Shown in pieces: positions 11,809 to 24,900 of a stretch of 64,000 bases of DNA. The notes beneath the pieces were generated by a model that did no database searches, was not told the DNA's origin, and was given only the letters and a program-made list of their open reading frames with translations. This DNA comes from Oryzias latipes. Taxonomy: Eukaryota > Chordata > Actinopteri > Beloniformes > Adrianichthyidae. The stretch lies in NCBI RefSeq assembly GCF_002234675.1, contig NC_019859.2:8521983-8585982 (forward strand), read 5' to 3'. The stretch's first letter is position 1, and each line of letters starts with the position of its first letter. A program made the translations under genes and the position numbers.

Positions 11809-12970
11809 GTAAGGGCTCTCTTTTAGCTCAAATTTGGCACGGTCCTGCATTTAAAAAAATATAACATTTTCATTTAAATGTAAGCAAAAAATACTTTAGT
11901 TCTTAGAGCTAATTCTTTAATTATCATAGGGGTGTGATGGAATAAATACAGCAGATCAGTTTTGAGGAGTGTCAGTGTTGGGGTTCAGTTTGCAGAGGTT
12001 GTGCATCAGTCAGTAAATGATACAAGAGTAAGAATCCTAATCGTTTTAATATTTTAAAGTAGGAAACACGTAGCTTTTTGCTTCTTCCTGATCAATATGA
12101 GTCAACATGACAGAAGTGGGACTTTGGAGCAATTGAATTTTTTATAGTTAAAAAAGCTGCAGGTTATTGAAAGCTAAAGTAAAAACATTATTATTATGAA
12201 AATCTATAAAAGTAGAGCTCTAAAAACGTAGTATCTGAAGCATTCTGTTCATTTACTGACAGCGTAGTTTGTGCTCTCACTTATCAGAAGTCACATGTTT
12301 CTAAATAAGTTTAGCTTCAGCCTGAAGGTTTGTTTTGTGATATTTTATAGCAGAGCAGCGCAGAGATGACAGCCCTCACTAATGAAGACGTCTTCCAACT
12401 TTATTGGATTAGATCACAGTTTACAGCAGTTGTAAAAAGTTTCCTTTATCCGGTTAAGCAACTGCCGCCATCTCCAAAGTCGATGTCATCTCAGTCTCTC
12501 CAGGCCTCGGTTACAGTAATGCATTTTAAAATACATGCCAACTATGGCCCGAATATGGAATATTTGTAGCACAGAGGTGGAAGGCTGATGATGTGGACTT
12601 AGTTTGCCCTCAAAAACTCGGCTGAAACTGGGTCGTTCAGCAGGGCAAGGATCATAAATGGGAGGAATCAAAGACTGGATCCAAACTCCAAACCTGTACT
12701 GGGCTGAAAAGCTGCTGAGATGGCGTCATAAATGCCAGGATGCTGGGCCTGCTTCTCTGCTCTAATGCAGCGGTGTTCAAACCCGCCTGGATTTCTCTTG
12801 TCTATTATTTGGTACGGGACCTCGTAGAATCTGCTGCTTCTGGCAGCATTTAACTGTTGAAGTGTTTGAGCCCCTTCTGATCTTTTTCATTTGCACTCAG
12901 TATGATTCTCAGAGGTAAATGATTCAGATCAAGAAAATCTAAGCATCTCCTGACAATAATCTCAGTTAAA
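11809..12970. other. B3GNT2 intron, nothing recognised
   Basis: Non-coding sequence between the candidate UTR exon and the MITE at 12972. The frames at 12366-12569 and 12486-12671 show no recognisable protein. Confidence 0.45.
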
Positions 12971-12971
12971 C

Positions 12972-13308
12972 TAAACGTACATTCACACCAGGCATGTGAA
13001 GAGGTTTGGTTTGAAATGTGGAAGCGGTAAAAATCCCTCGAATCTCGCTCCAGGCTTTTTCTTTTACAGATCTAATCCCTTATATGATAGACCTGGTGTC
13101 ATAAAATTCCAGCCGGACACAAACTGCAATTATTAATTTCTCCTCTGTGATCACTTTTCAAACGGTTGGCACTTCTGTAAATTTGCATGAATGTGAGAGT
13201 TTTAAAAGCAGAAGCCTAAAACGCACATATACGCATGTTTACATAGACTTTCTATTGAAAGTGGTCGCTTCAACACGTCTCGTGGAGGGCAGTGCGAAGG
13301 TAGGTTTA
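12972..13308. mobile_element. MITE with TIR 'taaacgtacattcacacc'
   Basis: The left end reads 'taaacgtacattcacacc'; the complement of the right end reads 'taaacctaccttcgcactg', an imperfect inverted repeat. It contains 'aaacggttggcacttctgt', which recurs at about 52670, so a second copy lies at 52605-53200. A related single-ended piece starts near 24846. There is no coding capacity. It lies about 580 bases before the B3GNT2 coding exon. Confidence 0.6.
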
Positions 13309-13887
13309 GGGTGAAAAGCTGGTCAAAGCGGTCATTTTTACTTGGATTACTTTGAATTTCTGTGGCAGTTTGGGTTTAGGAAACAGTCGGATCATGAAAC
13401 AAAAAGCTTGTGTTCACGAAGGTCTGAATGAGGTTCATTAATGGATTAGCCAGGGATTCGTTCCATTTATGCAGTTGGAAAGCCTCTTTCCTAATGACAA
13501 AACTGTTTAAAAGCGACTTTTTTGTTATCTTTACAAACGTAATAAATCAAAAATAAAGATAATTTTTAATAATTCTTTTGACTGAATGAATTAAAGGAGG
13601 GGAAACAGGATCTTGTGTAGTTTTGGTTGGATTGTTTGCAGTGACTGTCTGTGAACTCACGGCTGCAGGAAACGGCAGTCATGTGCACAACTGAATTGGA
13701 AGCGTGTGATTCCTCCTCGCCTGTGCAGAAAGAACAAAAGGAGGGGAAAAAAATTCCTTCCTGAAGGATTGGGAATGAACATGCAGCCATGCGGAATGAA
13801 GTTTCAGCTCTGAAACTGGACACTGGTTGACCTTTCTTCTCATTTATTCTGGTTTTGCTGTTCCTAATCATCTTCTCCTGTGTTTAG
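13309..13887. other. end of the B3GNT2 intron before the coding exon
   Basis: Intron sequence ending in a pyrimidine-rich acceptor (ctcctgtgtttag). No repeat or exon was recognised. Confidence 0.6.
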
Positions 13888-13905
13888 ATGCAGAGTGTGG
13901 GCACC

Positions 13906-15105
13906 ATGTCTGTTCCTCGGAGGAAAGTGTTGTTGCTCTGCCTGTTGATGGGGTTCAACATCTTCATCTGTGTCTTGATGGGCCTATCGTGGAAATTCAG
14001 GGGTGAAAAAGGCAACAAGAAGATAAAAATCCCAGAAAGATTTTGGAGCCAGCAGGTCCTGAGCGAATCCTTCTGGAATAAGGAGCAGCAGCGACTGGAC
14101 TTCATCAACAACCCCCTTCTCAGCGCCGTGCTTGCCAACGACTCCTTCGAGGCTCAGCTCGATTGGCTACATGACTCTGGACCACATGACCCCTGTAAGC
14201 CTGATTGGAGGGTCGCCACCCGAATCTCGGACTACAACATCCTGCCGCGTCGCTTCAAGGACTTCCTCTTGCACATGCGCTGCAGGTCGTACCCCATTCT
14301 GATCAGCCAAACTCACGTCTGTGACCAAAAGCCTTTCTTGCTGCTGGTGGTCAAATCCTTGATCCCACATTTTGACCGAAGGCAGGCGATTAGAAAGACG
14401 TGGGGTCGAGCCGGTGTCTACGCCAACCGGAACGTGGCAATCGTGTTCCTGCTTGGTAACACCATACCAGGGGACGACCTCCCAGACCTGCAAGAAATGC
14501 TGTACCACGAGGCGAAGATTCACAGAGACCTCCTCCAGTGGGACTACAGGGACACGTTCTTCAACCTTACCCTCAAAGAGGTCCTCTTTCTAGAGTGGTT
14601 CAACAAGCATTGTCCACAAGCGCAGTACGTCTTCAAGGGGGACGATGACGTCTTTGTCAACACTTTACGAATTCTGTACTTCCTTGAAGGCCTGTCAGAG
14701 GACAAGGCCAAAGATCTGTTCATTGGTGATGTCATCAGTAACGCAGGGCCCCACAGAGACCAAAAATTGAAGTACTTCATCCCAAAGAGTGTTTATGTTG
14801 GGGGGTACCCGCCCTACGCCGGCGGTGGAGGCTACCTGTTCTCTGGTAGTTTGGCGCTGCAGCTCTACAACGTTTCTCAGCGAGTGGTCTTATATCCCAT
14901 TGATGATGTATACACAGGGATGTGTCTGAAGAAGCTGGGCCATGTTCCCGAAAAGCACGACGGCTTCAAGACTTTCGACATAGACGAGAAGTACAGGAGC
15001 AATCCCTGCGTCTACAGGACTCTGATGGTGGTTCACAGTCGGACGCCGCAGGAGATGCTGAAGATCTGGCCATGGATCATCCACCCTGAGCTGGACTGTC
15101 TATGA
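13906..15105 (+). CDS. b3gnt2: N-acetyllactosaminide beta-1,3-N-acetylglucosaminyltransferase 2
   Basis: This Golgi type II membrane enzyme transfers GlcNAc from UDP-GlcNAc onto terminal galactose, extending poly-N-acetyllactosamine chains. The protein has 399 residues (human 397). It has a short cytoplasmic MSVPRRK, a membrane anchor at residues about 8-28, a stem, and a glycosyltransferase family 31 domain from about 143 to the end. Visible motifs are RRQAIRKTWG, NYRDTFFNLTLKEVLF-like YRDTFFNLTLKEV, the metal-binding FKGDDDVFVN (Asp 246-248), AGPHRDQKLKYFIP, YPPYAGGGGYLFSG and YPIDDVYTGMCL. There are three N-glycosylation sequons (NDS, NLT, NVS). The coding region is a single exon after acceptor gtgtttag at 13887. 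An in-frame ATG at 13888 sits right at the splice junction. The start at 13906 is preferred because it matches the human N-terminus MSVGRRR. Identification is firm. Confidence 0.97.
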   Translation: MSVPRRKVLLLCLLMGFNIFICVLMGLSWKFRGEKGNKKIKIPERFWSQQVLSESFWNKEQQRLDFINNPLLSAVLANDSFEAQLDWLHDSGPHDPCKPDWRVATRISDYNILPRRFKDFLLHMRCRSYPILISQTHVCDQKPFLLLVVKSLIPHFDRRQAIRKTWGRAGVYANRNVAIVFLLGNTIPGDDLPDLQEMLYHEAKIHRDLLQWDYRDTFFNLTLKEVLFLEWFNKHCPQAQYVFKGDDDVFVNTLRILYFLEGLSEDKAKDLFIGDVISNAGPHRDQKLKYFIPKSVYVGGYPPYAGGGGYLFSGSLALQLYNVSQRVVLYPIDDVYTGMCLKKLGHVPEKHDGFKTFDIDEKYRSNPCVYRTLMVVHSRTPQEMLKIWPWIIHPELDCL

Positions 15106-16881
15106 ACGCATCCCATTCCACCCCTTTTGACATTTTTACCAATTTTTTCAGGAATATGCTCGATGTTCAAACCTATGTGTTTGATTCCAGATAATTTATT
15201 ACTTTATTTGTTTCATTTGGTGCTCTTTTGACTTGTTTTATGTGAAGGTTTAACCTGCATTTCAGGTTGAATAATCAGAACTTTTTTGTAACTTGTTTTT
15301 CTACATTTTTACTTCAAATCTCGTTGTTTTTACCATCCAAACATTCCTGTTCAAATCCAAATGATTGCTAGTTTCTCAATTTCTGCTAAATTTACCTCAG
15401 ATTACATCCAATGATGCAATTTTACTCCCCCCTGCTGGTTTTAAACAACTATTTTTTTTTTTTTTATTTTAAATTTTTATTTTTTTCCAATTGTAACCCG
15501 TTTTTGGTAAGTTCCAGTCTTCAATCAGCCTCTTCCCAGCTCTTTACTTGACTTGGATCTTTTATTACATACGATCCTACCTTAAACCCCTTCAAAGGAA
15601 ATTCTTTTCCATCATTTCTTAAAGTTAATTAACCCTCTAAGACTGGAAATGTCTCTAAACGGAACTCCTCGACTGTTTATGCAATCAAATGGAATCAGAT
15701 AAATTTGACACTAAGAAAACCGCCTTTTCGTAATGGCCTTGCACCAAAACAAAACACATTATTCACATTAAGTGTTGCATAAACAGATGTCAGAATCAGC
15801 TGATTTACGTTAGTTAGGTAAGCAATTCACTGATGTAAAGTGTCGCATATCGGTGCAAAGCTTCTTTTCTCTGCTTCAAAATCCTCTGGAGTTACGTTAA
15901 TTGTGTAAACGGTGGTAGAGTTACGGTAGTCGATAGAATGCTAACGCAGGAGCTAAAGCTTTGGTGTTAAAGGGTTAATTAGGCTGACAATCTGTGAGGT
16001 AACCTGAAGGATTCTTAATAGGAAGAATGTTGTAGGGCGACCATTATGACTGGAGTTAACTCCGCCCACCTTAACAGCACTCTAAAAAATGGATGATTGG
16101 GTAAGTAAATGAAGAGTTTTCTTGAGTCAACCCAATAGGTCTGCCCATCTGTCAATCAAAAAGACACACCCTTGATACTGCATAAATTATATAACATTAA
16201 ATTAATAACATTAAAACAGCTGAAAAACAATTTTAATGAAAAAAACTTTTTTTCAACATGGGAGGGAACGAAGTATTGTTGCCATGTGAAACCAGCCCAC
16301 AGTGGTTGTTTAAAGGAGGATGAACTGTTTTTTCTGGGTTAGCTTCAAAGTTTGGATCAAAAATGTGGAGGGAACCTCATGGCACTGGTAAGCCAATTAG
16401 TGACTCTCCACTTCAGGTATCTGTTGGCTCCTCAGCTAAAGAACAAAAAAAAAGAATGAATTTGGTGATGTGACTGTTGAAATGATCCAAACCAGGCTGT
16501 GACATGACCACAGCTCCTCTGTTCCTCAAACTGTTTTCAATTCTGTTTTCTGACTGATGTGGTCACATGTTTAAAGAAGCGTGTAGATGACAGACATGTA
16601 TTCATAGAACAGTGAGATTTAAGCATTTGTGTGTATTTCAAATGTCCAATCTGTGAGCCGATCATTTCAAGGGAGAGGAGAAGCCCCAGCGGCTTTTAGA
16701 GACGCTGCTGTGGTGTGTGGCTGTGCAACAGCTTATCTCTGACTTGCTCAAAATCTGTTGTGTATATGCCAAACAAGTGTCGCTGTGCTGTCACTGAACC
16801 TCCTAAACAGAATCTTTTTTTACATGAACCACATGGTCTCCATTTCAGCTCAAACAAGTATTTGATACAATTTTCAATAAA
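15106..16881 (+). other. b3gnt2: probable B3GNT2 3' UTR
   Basis: A/T-rich sequence after the TGA. The first clear AATAAA hexamer is at 16876-16881, with another AATAAA at about 16961-16966, giving a 1.8-kb 3' UTR if used. Long 3' UTRs are usual for this gene. No other gene was recognised. Confidence 0.4.
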
Positions 16882-16966
16882 CTTTATTGTTGAGGGAAAC
16901 CGGATACTTGAAGCCCGTTCAGTGTGGGGAGTTTAGCTGATACTGTGTCCTGTTTGGGATAATAAA

Positions 16967-18154
16967 TGATAAAGCAGTTGTGTTGGCACTGAAAGCCTGT
17001 GTGTTTTAAATGAAACTAGGTCAGATCGCTGCAGCGATCGGAATAAAAATCTCCAGTATGGTGAATTAGCGTCCAGGTGGCTCGACACACCTGGACAGAC
17101 TAATGTGTCAGTGATGGAGAAAAGTATGCAGCGGATTTACAGAGACATTGAATTTACCCTTTAGGTTTTGTGTCTTTTAGTTGAAAAATCTTGTTTTTCT
17201 TAATTGAAACCACAAATTCTCCAGGGATGAAGTCCAACTGCTTTGAGAGGACGAGTTTAGAAACAAAATCCCCCCAAAAAACAAAAGGACTTTGCTGAAA
17301 CGGAGAAACAAGTGGCTTTCTTCTGCAGTAATGACATTTATGGGGGGGCAGAGTAAAGATGTACAACAGAAAAAGAGGCCCAGTGTGTTACAACTCACAT
17401 GCAGGCTTTACTTAAAAAGATGCATGTCTCAGGGACGCCCAGGCCAACCCGAACCAAAAGCTTTATCAAAAATGAGAGTTTCAGGTCTGGCCTTGAAGAT
17501 AAAGCATATCTGCATCTCAAACTGAAACCAGGAAGTTGCAGTCTAAAAGCAAATGGCTAGAAATACATAAGTAAAAAAGTGAAAATAAGAACAGCTTCCT
17601 TTGAACAACCGGACAAGAATTTCTAGGGTTTTTGTTATTATTTTTTGTCATACGAAGTTGCTACTGTTTGTTGAGAAAGCTGTTTACTTTTTTCCTTCTT
17701 AATAAACAGAAGGGTAAAGAAGATTGTTGCCCCCGACACGTTTTTTAGTTTGAGTTTAGTGCTGACAAAGCTGAACACTAATAAGGATCAAATGCTGGAT
17801 TCCTAGCTAAAGTCGCTCTAAAGATTTGATTTATGGAAAGAAACCAACATTTAATGAACAAGTGCTAACTGAGATGCTAAAAAGAGAAAATAAAAAAAGC
17901 GGAAAAATGGTGGATGCCTAAACTGCAATGGATTCGATAATATAATGGCTAAAAAAGTGTAAGACAGCAGAAAACAAGCTAATATTGCAAAAATCTTTTT
18001 GAAAATGGGGAAAAAACTATATTTTACTGTAGAAATGCAAAAGTAAATGTGATTTGTGTTAGATTACAGATAGGAAGTTGAAAAAGGAGAAGCTTTCTTC
18101 CTTAACTTGAAAAAAAGAAAAGCCTGACTTTTTTGATGATTCAAGATGCACCTC
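16967..18154. other. intergenic between B3GNT2 and the CUB gene
   Basis: A/T-rich sequence without exons or clear transposon ends. The short ORFs at about 17154-17525 on both strands have no recognisable content. Confidence 0.5.
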
Positions 18155-18362
18155 GTAACCCTTGTGCTATCCTTGGCACTTTAACATTGGGAGTTGGGTC
18201 ATCTAGACCCACTAGACAGTGCGCTGAACCTTTTTTCTTCATTGTTATATGTGAACCTCACTGGTATCATGGATTACATGAAATCTTTCCACCTTTATCC
18301 ACCTTTGTCATGGTAGGGAGTACAGGTCAATGTAAGGGTGGGGTCATCTAAGATAGGGTTAA
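18155..18362. mobile_element. piggyBac-like MITE
   Basis: It begins 'taacccttgtgctatcc' and ends 'gatagggttaa', so the termini are inverted CCCT.../...AGGG next to TTAA-like ends, as in piggyBac elements. The interior words 'ttgggtcatctagacccac', 'gacagtgcgctgaac' and 'cctttatccaccttt' recur in a second copy at 44007-44213. Non-coding, about 208 bases. Confidence 0.6.
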
Positions 18363-18918
18363 AAGTCAAAATGTTTTTTTTCTTATTAGTTTTTTTGGTT
18401 AATCATTTAATGTGCTTTCAATTTCACAGCTACATCCACCCATCCATTTGCATTTCAACTTTATTAGCACACCGTGTTTATGATTATTTGTCCCTCCCTC
18501 CAATAAAAGCACAAATTGCCTAGAGCTGCTTTGTTTATCAGGTTCTACTTGCATTTAAAGAACAATGGCATGCATAAAAAAATGAAAAGTAGTTGAACAT
18601 TTGTCAAATTTATTAATGTTTGACTTTTTGACTATTAATTTTCCAAAAACAGTGTTTGTAATTCTTATTTAGTGTTGACATCTTTTTTGGCTGATTTTTT
18701 TAATGTCTGTTTAATTTTAGATCTGTCTGTAAAAGCACACTGACACCTGCTGGACGGAACGTGTACTTCCTGCAGGTAAAAGGAAGTTCAATCAGCTGAT
18801 GCAGAGCACCTGCGCAGACAGGACAGGAAGGAGGGAGTTTTTTGTAGCTGACAGGGAAATCTTGAAATTATTTTTTCTCCTTAAAAAAGTTGAGTGGAAA
18901 CAGTTTGGAGAGTCAAAA
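18363..18918 (+). promoter_or_regulatory. upstream region and 5' UTR of the CUB gene
   Basis: This is the gap between the MITE and the start codon chosen for the CUB-SEA-EGF gene. No clear TATA box or CpG island was identified. An earlier in-frame ATG at 18799 would add 40 residues before the signal peptide, which is unlikely. Confidence 0.3.
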
Positions 18919-21900
18919 ATGCCTCAAAAGAGCAACTTGAACGTAGCTTTGCTCCTATTTCTGCTGATGTTTGGAATTTACTGGAAACACTGTGATGGAC
19001 AGGTAGGAGGGGGGCCTTTGGAAATGAGCTAATTATTAAGGACAATTGTTAAAACATTTTTTTTTGTTTTTTTTTGTCTGTAGGGGAACCCAGACGGTGC
19101 CAGCAGGCCTCCAGGTGAGTCTCTGTCATGTTTCTGAAATGTGAACATTTACTGGTAACCGTTTAAAGAAAGCAGACTGACAGTTTTTCATAAAATTATG
19201 CAGGTTGCTTCATTGCAGATTAAAAAATGCCTCATGCTAATTCAGCTTTATTGTGGATTTTCTAATCTGTGACTCAAAGAACTCATCAGAACCAAGAAAG
19301 TTCTGGATGATGAGCCAAATAGCAAATAAATAAATAAATCTGCATTTCTGCTTGTTATTTAAAGGTAAACTAATGTTAGCTAAAATCTATAAAAGTCTGT
19401 TTTGCTTTGAAACTCGACAAACGTAGAAAGTAGCAGCAGGAGGAGCTCATGGCGGATTGTCTCCCCCAGATGGGCGGGGGGTAGACGGCAGTGCGTTCTT
19501 CGCCCTGCGCAGCTGCCACCAGCTGCTGCGCAGTGACAGCGGCGAGTTCTTCTCCCCTGAGTACCTGTGCTCCAACCCCCCTCTGTGGTGCAACTGGACC
19601 ATCCAGGTGGATCCTGGGAAGAGGATCCACCTGCACCTGGAGGACCTGACCCCTGACGAGGCCTGCCAAGCCAAGCAGGACCAGATCCACGTGGACGACC
19701 CTGCCGGACAATCGGGCGGGGAGCACAAAGTGCTGCAGAAGTGCTGGCAGGAGGCCAAGTACACTTCATCCTCAAACATCCTTCAGGTGGTTCTGCTGAT
19801 CGGCGGTTGGCCCAGCTCCTCCTACAGGGGCTTTTATGGACGCTACCAGGCCTTCGGACCCCCCGTGGTTTACAACCCAGGGGAGGACGGGGGGATAAGA
19901 AGCAAAGAATCAGAAGCGGAACCTGGACTAACAAAGTTCAGCGACCCGTCTGTGAACAGCGAACAGACAGGTCCTGAGATGATGTACGATTATTATGATC
20001 CTGCCACGATGGCTGAGCGACCCTGGGAGTCCAAAGCTTCCAGTGGAGGCACAGAGGTAGAAGCACACACTCATCTAACATCACTGCAGCTGTTTCATTA
20101 CATACTTTACAGAAAAGACCGTTTTTAAAGATTTATCAAATCTTTTGATGAAAATCAGGACACTTGTTTAATTTTTGTTGTTCTGGGTCATTACAGATGC
20201 CATCATCAAGAGAAATTACCTGTTCACATAACACAATTCTAATTTTACAGAGTACATTTTTATGGTTTTTAGGTAAACCCACTTATTGCACTTGATGGAA
20301 AACATAGTAACTTCCATTGCTTAACCCGCGGTATCTCTTTTGGGGTCATAGGGTTACTGGAGCCTGCCCTAGCTACTGTTGGCAGGGTACACCCTGGACA
20401 TGTCGCCAGTCTGTCCCAGGGCACACAATCAACACAGTGACTTAAAAATACAAATGATTGAAAGATTGCAGATTAAAAAAACCAAACCAGGCTGGTTAAA
20501 TTCCAAGTCGTCTCGTATAAACTTTCACTCCTTGTTTGTTTCTGCTTTTTCTCTAAATTTCAGTTGAGTTCTTGGCTCAGTCTGCAAAAGTCACAAACTT
20601 TAAAATGTACTTGGAGGAATTTTACTAAGTTCTTCTGTATCTGTCAGTTTGACAGCCCACTCATAGTGGTCAGTATAAAGAAGGACTTTGAGTTGACTCG
20701 CTTGTGTGACTTCTGTGGCAGCTGATGGCTATGAAAATGACTACTGGTCAGCTCTGAAGATGTTGAGGCAAACCATCAGGCGCCTTAGTAGGAGGTTGAG
20801 GTGTTTTATTAATGCTGTCTATCGTGTAGACAAGGAGCTGTATCTTTTTCTGAGAAAACTGTTGCTTGGTAGAAGGAATGCTCCTTCCATTGAGGATCTC
20901 CTCTATCCCCCTAAAAGACCTTATCACAACCTGAGATCACTGAGAAAAGTTTCTAATGGCAGAGTCCTGGAGTTGAATGAGTTCTATCCCAAGAGCCTTA
21001 AGTGTCTAGATGTTGTGGGCCTGTCTTGGATAACACGCCTTTGCAACATTGCATAGCAGTTGGGGGCAACTCCTTTGGCTCGCAACTGGGTTGATTGGTG
21101 AAACTGGGGTGGCAACTGGGGTGAAAGGTCTACCTGGTAAAGTCTACTTCAGGGTGCAAAAGGGGAGGATTGTGCTTATAGGGCAAATTCAGGACACTCT
21201 TGTTTTTCAGGGAAAAAAGGACAAAGTCAACAGCCTACAAAGCACAGGTGTCAAACTCCAGGTCTTGAGGGCTGCTTTCCTTCTTATTTTCCAAATCCTG
21301 TAGCTTCTTGTTGGTAAAGCACACCTGATCCAGGTAATCAGTCGCATGGAGGGCAGGAATATTTAAAAAAAAAACTAGCCGGATGCTGGCTTTCTAGACC
21401 AACTGTTTGACTCAACTGTATCAGGTGCTTGAGGGTTTGTGGAAGTTTACCCAATCAGTCCACATGTGTTTTTGAAACATGGAAGTGGTGATCATGTCCT
21501 TCTTGTTGTTGTGCATGGGTGTTCTGAGAAGTCTGGGTACGGACCCTTGTAAGTTTCAATTATCTGTGGAACAAGTTCGGAATGTCAGGATTCGTTCGCA
21601 GTGCATGTTTGACTCTGGAAGTAATCTTTTAGTCACTGGTTTGTTTTTTATGCATATAATTTGTAGGATCAGCCTGTTGGTTACTGGAGGGAGTTTGGTT
21701 TCGGGAAGACATGATTAAATCTCTGCTTTTTTTGCAGATGACGTTGTCCTGCTTCACCTCAGTGTGTAATGTGGCAGTTTGCAGTCGGATGATGGGGCTG
21801 TTGTGAAAATTGGCACCCCCAAGTCAAATGTCAATTCTATAACAAGAAAAGGTTGAAAAGCAACTGATTCAAGTGGAGTTCTAGTATCTTAGGGTCTTGT

Positions 21901-24900
21901 GGGGGAGAGATGAGTAAACATGTCCTCCATGTAATGCGGTCAATTATCGTTCCTTCTCTTGAGCTTTAGGTCGTAACCAAACCGACAAAGTTTGCAAAAC
22001 TTGTCCGGAGATGGTCCTTAGATGTTTTCGACTGTTCGTTTTGGGGAAAATGTAGATTTTATTTTGACAGCTCTCTGCTCTTAAATGCTTCCGTTGTTGT
22101 CTCTCGCAAAGCGCAGATGTGAAAACAGCAAGTAATAAGGAACTTCTTCCATTAGGCTGAGAGAAAAAAAAAAAAAAAAAACACGCGCCCCCCACCCCCG
22201 TAACTTCTGCTAGTTGCCTCTGTGTAGCTTCATTTTAAGCTGATCAAGCAGCCAAAGACGAAGATTTTTAACAAGATCCAGAAAGAACTGGAGGATCAAC
22301 CTGTTGGACTTACAGCAGCAACAGAAAGTTTGATAAAAAGTTTTGATTTGGAGACGGCAGTGTCGTTTGATACTGATGCTATGCTATGATGTCTTGCTAA
22401 TGAGCTGTTCCGCATGTCCCCTACATGTAACCATGGACCGGTTTAAAGTCAGACTTGCAGATGTGGCGGAAAAATGCAACAAAATTAATTCTCAGAACAT
22501 TTATAAAAACTGTTTTTTATAAATGTAAAAAGAGGCACTTTGTATAAAACTTTATTAGTAGCGCCTGTGTACATTACAGAGCCGGTGTTGATCTGACAAA
22601 AAGCCCCCCTCCTTGTTTGAGTGCTGCCTCTTTACTGTCAATGGCAAGAATCCAAAACATGATCATGTCTTTGTTAGGATTTCATGTTAAATGGAAAAAG
22701 TGCTTTTTCTGTCAATCTGCTTCTCTTTAGTAAATCTGTCCTTGTTTTCTCAGCAGGTTTGAATTTGACTTTACAGTTGGTAAAGCCAAATTGTTACAGT
22801 TGGGGGGGCATTTTTCAGCAAGAAAACAGAAACAACTCATTTGTGGTTAATGAAAAAAAACACAGTATGGAAACACCAAAAGCAGAGCGCAAAGATTGAT
22901 TTCTAATCAATCATACTCTGCCGAGTGTGTTCTAGTATCATACTAGCGGTAGCTCACAAAACACCTTCTGCATTGTTCTGCAAACATATTTACAGTTTCT
23001 ATTCAGTTGAACTTTTGTTAGTCAAGTTTCAAAGGAGATGTTAAAATAAAAGTTTTTGTAAAATGTATTCCATTTTTAAGTTTTGCTAAAAAAAAGGAAA
23101 AGCAGGGAGAAAATAAGCTATTCTAATTGGGCTTGGAATGAAAAAATTGGAGATTTTTTTATTTTTTGCTGTATCGCCCAGCTCTACTTGGATGGATCGG
23201 GCGCCACATGGGGGCCCAGACAACACTTGGAGTTGCAGTTCCTTGGTTTGCCTGGAGAGACCTTTGGGTCCCTTTGGCAGAGCTTAGGAGGATCAGAGCA
23301 TTTTGGCTTTGGGTGCCTAACCCATGTCCTGGTTCCAATTTACGTAAGAAGAAAAGGCAATCATCTTTGTAAATGAATATGGAAAGTTTTAAAATAAAAA
23401 CAAAAACAAGATTACATGACTTGCAGACAGCTTTTCCAAAACCAAGGGAAACATTCACAAATTAGAAAAACTGAACTGGCAATTGGTGAGAAAAATTTTT
23501 ATTTTAAGAATACAACTAAAATCAGTCCATAATTATTTTGGTTCTCAATCATCTACATTTTCAGATGTCTTGGTTTGGGGCTACAGACAAGTTAGGGCCA
23601 CAGATGGAAATTAGCTATTGAGCTACAATCTGGTGCAACCATCTTTGCTTTTTAAGATTAACATATTTGTATGCTGTCCTGATAGATAAACAGGTCTCGT
23701 TCTGCAGATTGTTTCAGTCTTCCTCACAATCTCTTTTGCTTTTGGGATACTGTCCGTCTCCTTCCAGGTGGTTGAAAACCATGCATCTTCCGAGAGCAGC
23801 CATTCTTATCAGTTTGTGGTGTCACCGCCGTCCGGTCACAGGACAACATTCCGGTCAGGAAGAGGTGTCGCTCTCAGCCAGTCTGACTCGGCAGCCTTAC
23901 CTCCACAGTGGCGGCAGCAGGACAAAAGAGCCCCTAACTCCTCATCACCAGTGCAGGGTAGTGTAGAGGAAGCTCCCACTGCAGCACAGACCGAGAGCAT
24001 GAAAACGAGCAGACCGGACGAGCTGATGCCTGCTGACGGAACCAAACGGCCTGAGGCCAGAGACGCCTCGGACCAGCTCCCGTCTGACGCACCAGATCCA
24101 AGGAGCGCAGAGCAACATCCTCCTCCTAGCGTGGTGGAGCAGAGATATGACCACAGAGAGATCAGTGAGTAAACCTGAGCTTCTCCTTTAGGACTCTGTT
24201 AAGAACGGTGGCTGAGAGGTGCAAGACACGTTTACATTTAATATGCAACAACAACAAATCCCAGTACAAATGAACAGATACTGAAACACAACAGCAAATC
24301 ACGGAAAAAATGACAGAGTGCGGAAACACAACAATGAAAGCGGAGACACAGCTTCTAATAGAAAGGGACATAATATAAAACCAATTGTTTATGATTCTTT
24401 AAAGTTATTTGTTGCAGTTTTCTTTATGTGGGCATAATACACAAAACGCTAACTCACCGTGTGCAGCTCAACAACAAATCATAGATGTTGTCGTTACGTC
24501 ACTTCCGGTATAAAGGGTATTCCCTTTCTGATGGCTTTCGTTTTAACTTTCCTTAATTGTTTCTCCATCCTCGGCTGTCGTGTTTTTGTTTTTTGTTGTA
24601 CGATAATTTTTATTGTAGTGCCTTTCATGTATTGTTTCATGTGTTTATAATGTCCACATAAAGAAAACAGTAATAAATAACTTTAACGAATCATACACAA
24701 TTTGCTTTAAATTCCATCCCTTTCTGTAGGAAACCATGTCTCTGCTTTCGTTGTTGTGTGTTTCTGGATTTGGTCATTTGTACTGATATTTGTTATTGTT
24801 GTTGTATCTTAAATGTAACTGCCTTGCACCTCTCGTCCACCATAGTTTAGCTACGTTCACACCACCTTCAACAACTCGCATCCAAGCTGCCATTTCCAAT

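Noticed and set aside
18799..18918. N-terminal extension of the CUB protein from the ATG at 18799
   Set aside because: It would bury the signal peptide behind 40 charged residues; the ATG at 18919 directly precedes a normal signal sequence.
19376..19934. Minus-strand open frames of 110-184 codons
   Set aside because: They are shadows of the GC-rich CUB exon (19470-20056), whose plus-strand frame has conserved Cys spacing and splice phases.
23160..23376. Open frame in CUB-gene intron 3 as an extra exon
   Set aside because: There are no suitable splice sites or matching phases, and joining exon 3 (ends phase 0) to exon 4 (starts phase 0) needs no insert.
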